The position numbers and the translations under genes were made by a program. Of a stretch of DNA of 64,000 nt, positions 63,773 to 64,000 are shown piece by piece (positions within the stretch are counted from its first letter, which is position 1; each line of letters opens with the position of its first letter). This DNA is from Lysinibacillus sp. ZYM-1 (GTDB taxonomy: Bacteria > Bacillota > Bacilli > Bacillales_A > Planococcaceae), in the NCBI RefSeq assembly GCF_001308875.1, contig NZ_KQ465126.1, forward strand, positions 1 through 64,000. The letters are read 5' to 3'. The notes beneath the pieces were generated by a model, which saw only the letters and a program-made list of their open reading frames with translations, had not been told where the DNA came from and did no database searches.

Positions 63773-64000
63773 ATGATTCGATTGATGGAAGAAAAAGATT
63801 TACCTGAGGTTTTGGAAATCTATAATGATATTATTTTAACAAGCAAAGCAGTCTATAGATATGAAATTCAATCTTTAGATGAAAAAGAACAATGGTTTAA
63901 GGCACAGCAGGTATTAGGAAATCCGTTGTTTGTATTTGATGAAAATGGGATGATTGCTGGCTTTGCTACTTATAGTCAATTCCGTCCTTATCCAGGTTAC
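63773..64000 (+). CDS. GNAT acetyltransferase, cut by window end
   Basis: The first 76 residues of a GNAT protein: MIRLMEEKDLPEVLEIYNDI, VYRYEIQSLDEKEQW and GMIAGFATYSQFRPYPGY. The N-terminal pattern and the FATYSQFRP segment are those of phosphinothricin/methionine-sulfoximine acetyltransferases. AAGGA lies 10 bases ahead of the ATG; a GTG three codons earlier is possible. The acetyl-CoA loop lies outside the window. Confidence 0.8.
   Translation, partial: MIRLMEEKDLPEVLEIYNDIILTSKAVYRYEIQSLDEKEQWFKAQQVLGNPLFVFDENGMIAGFATYSQFRPYPGY

Overview
The window is a low-GC Gram-positive chromosome segment from a spore-former of the Bacillaceae/Planococcaceae, most like Lysinibacillus. This is judged from the gene order (5S rRNA, tsaE-tsaB-rimI-tsaD, ydiF, rex, tatAC, groESL), the strong AGGAGG ribosome binding sites, the TTG/GTG starts, the S-layer-homology surface proteins and a SleL/YaaH-type spore hydrolase. 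No sequence search was run; family names come from motifs read in the translations.

Layout. 0-12.7 kb is housekeeping: the end of a 5S rRNA, an Xaa-Pro peptidase, tRNA-Asp, the t6A operon, a dense DnaA-box cluster between tsaD and ydiF, an ABC-F protein, Rex, the Tat translocase and CIRCE-controlled groESL. 12.8-15.8 kb is a Fur-box-controlled FecCD-type metal-chelate importer. 15.9-19.7 kb (minus strand) is a one-module A-PCP-reductase NRPS coupled to an Sfp-type PPTase, preceded by a chemoreceptor. 22-32 kb is the most accessory part: a Pro/Tyr-repeat protein, an AAA ATPase + TOPRIM nuclease pair that looks like an uncharacterised anti-phage module, a 1695-residue DUF4132 protein with a small partner, a broken ECF sigma gene that keeps its promoter, and sleL starting at a non-canonical ATT/ATC codon.

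32-43 kb holds a secreted SLH protein, a YusW-like lipoprotein, a large catalase, a quinone/electrophile-response locus (MarR regulator, dioxygenase, nitroreductase, FMN reductase) with clear MhqR-type operators, a two-component system and a YdhK-like lipoprotein. 43-46 kb has BioY with a BirA-like site and a cobalamin-riboswitch btuCD operon that lacks its binding protein. 46-55 kb has a TetR-controlled SMR efflux pair with two matching operators, EndoQ, an SLH-anchored SGNH hydrolase, a two-helix channel with an atypical filter, and YxcD-, Tim44-like, YdcF- and Sel1-type proteins. 55-64 kb has a globin-coupled aerotaxis receptor preceded by a candidate tiny membrane ORF, coproporphyrinogen oxidase, and a SAM-riboswitch operon of YitJ-type methyltransferase/MTHFR and B12-dependent MetH. 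The window ends inside a GNAT acetyltransferase.

Common threads are cobalamin (btuCD riboswitch, MetH), iron and heme (Fur-box importer, catalase, globin sensor, CgoX), and cell surface and spore functions.
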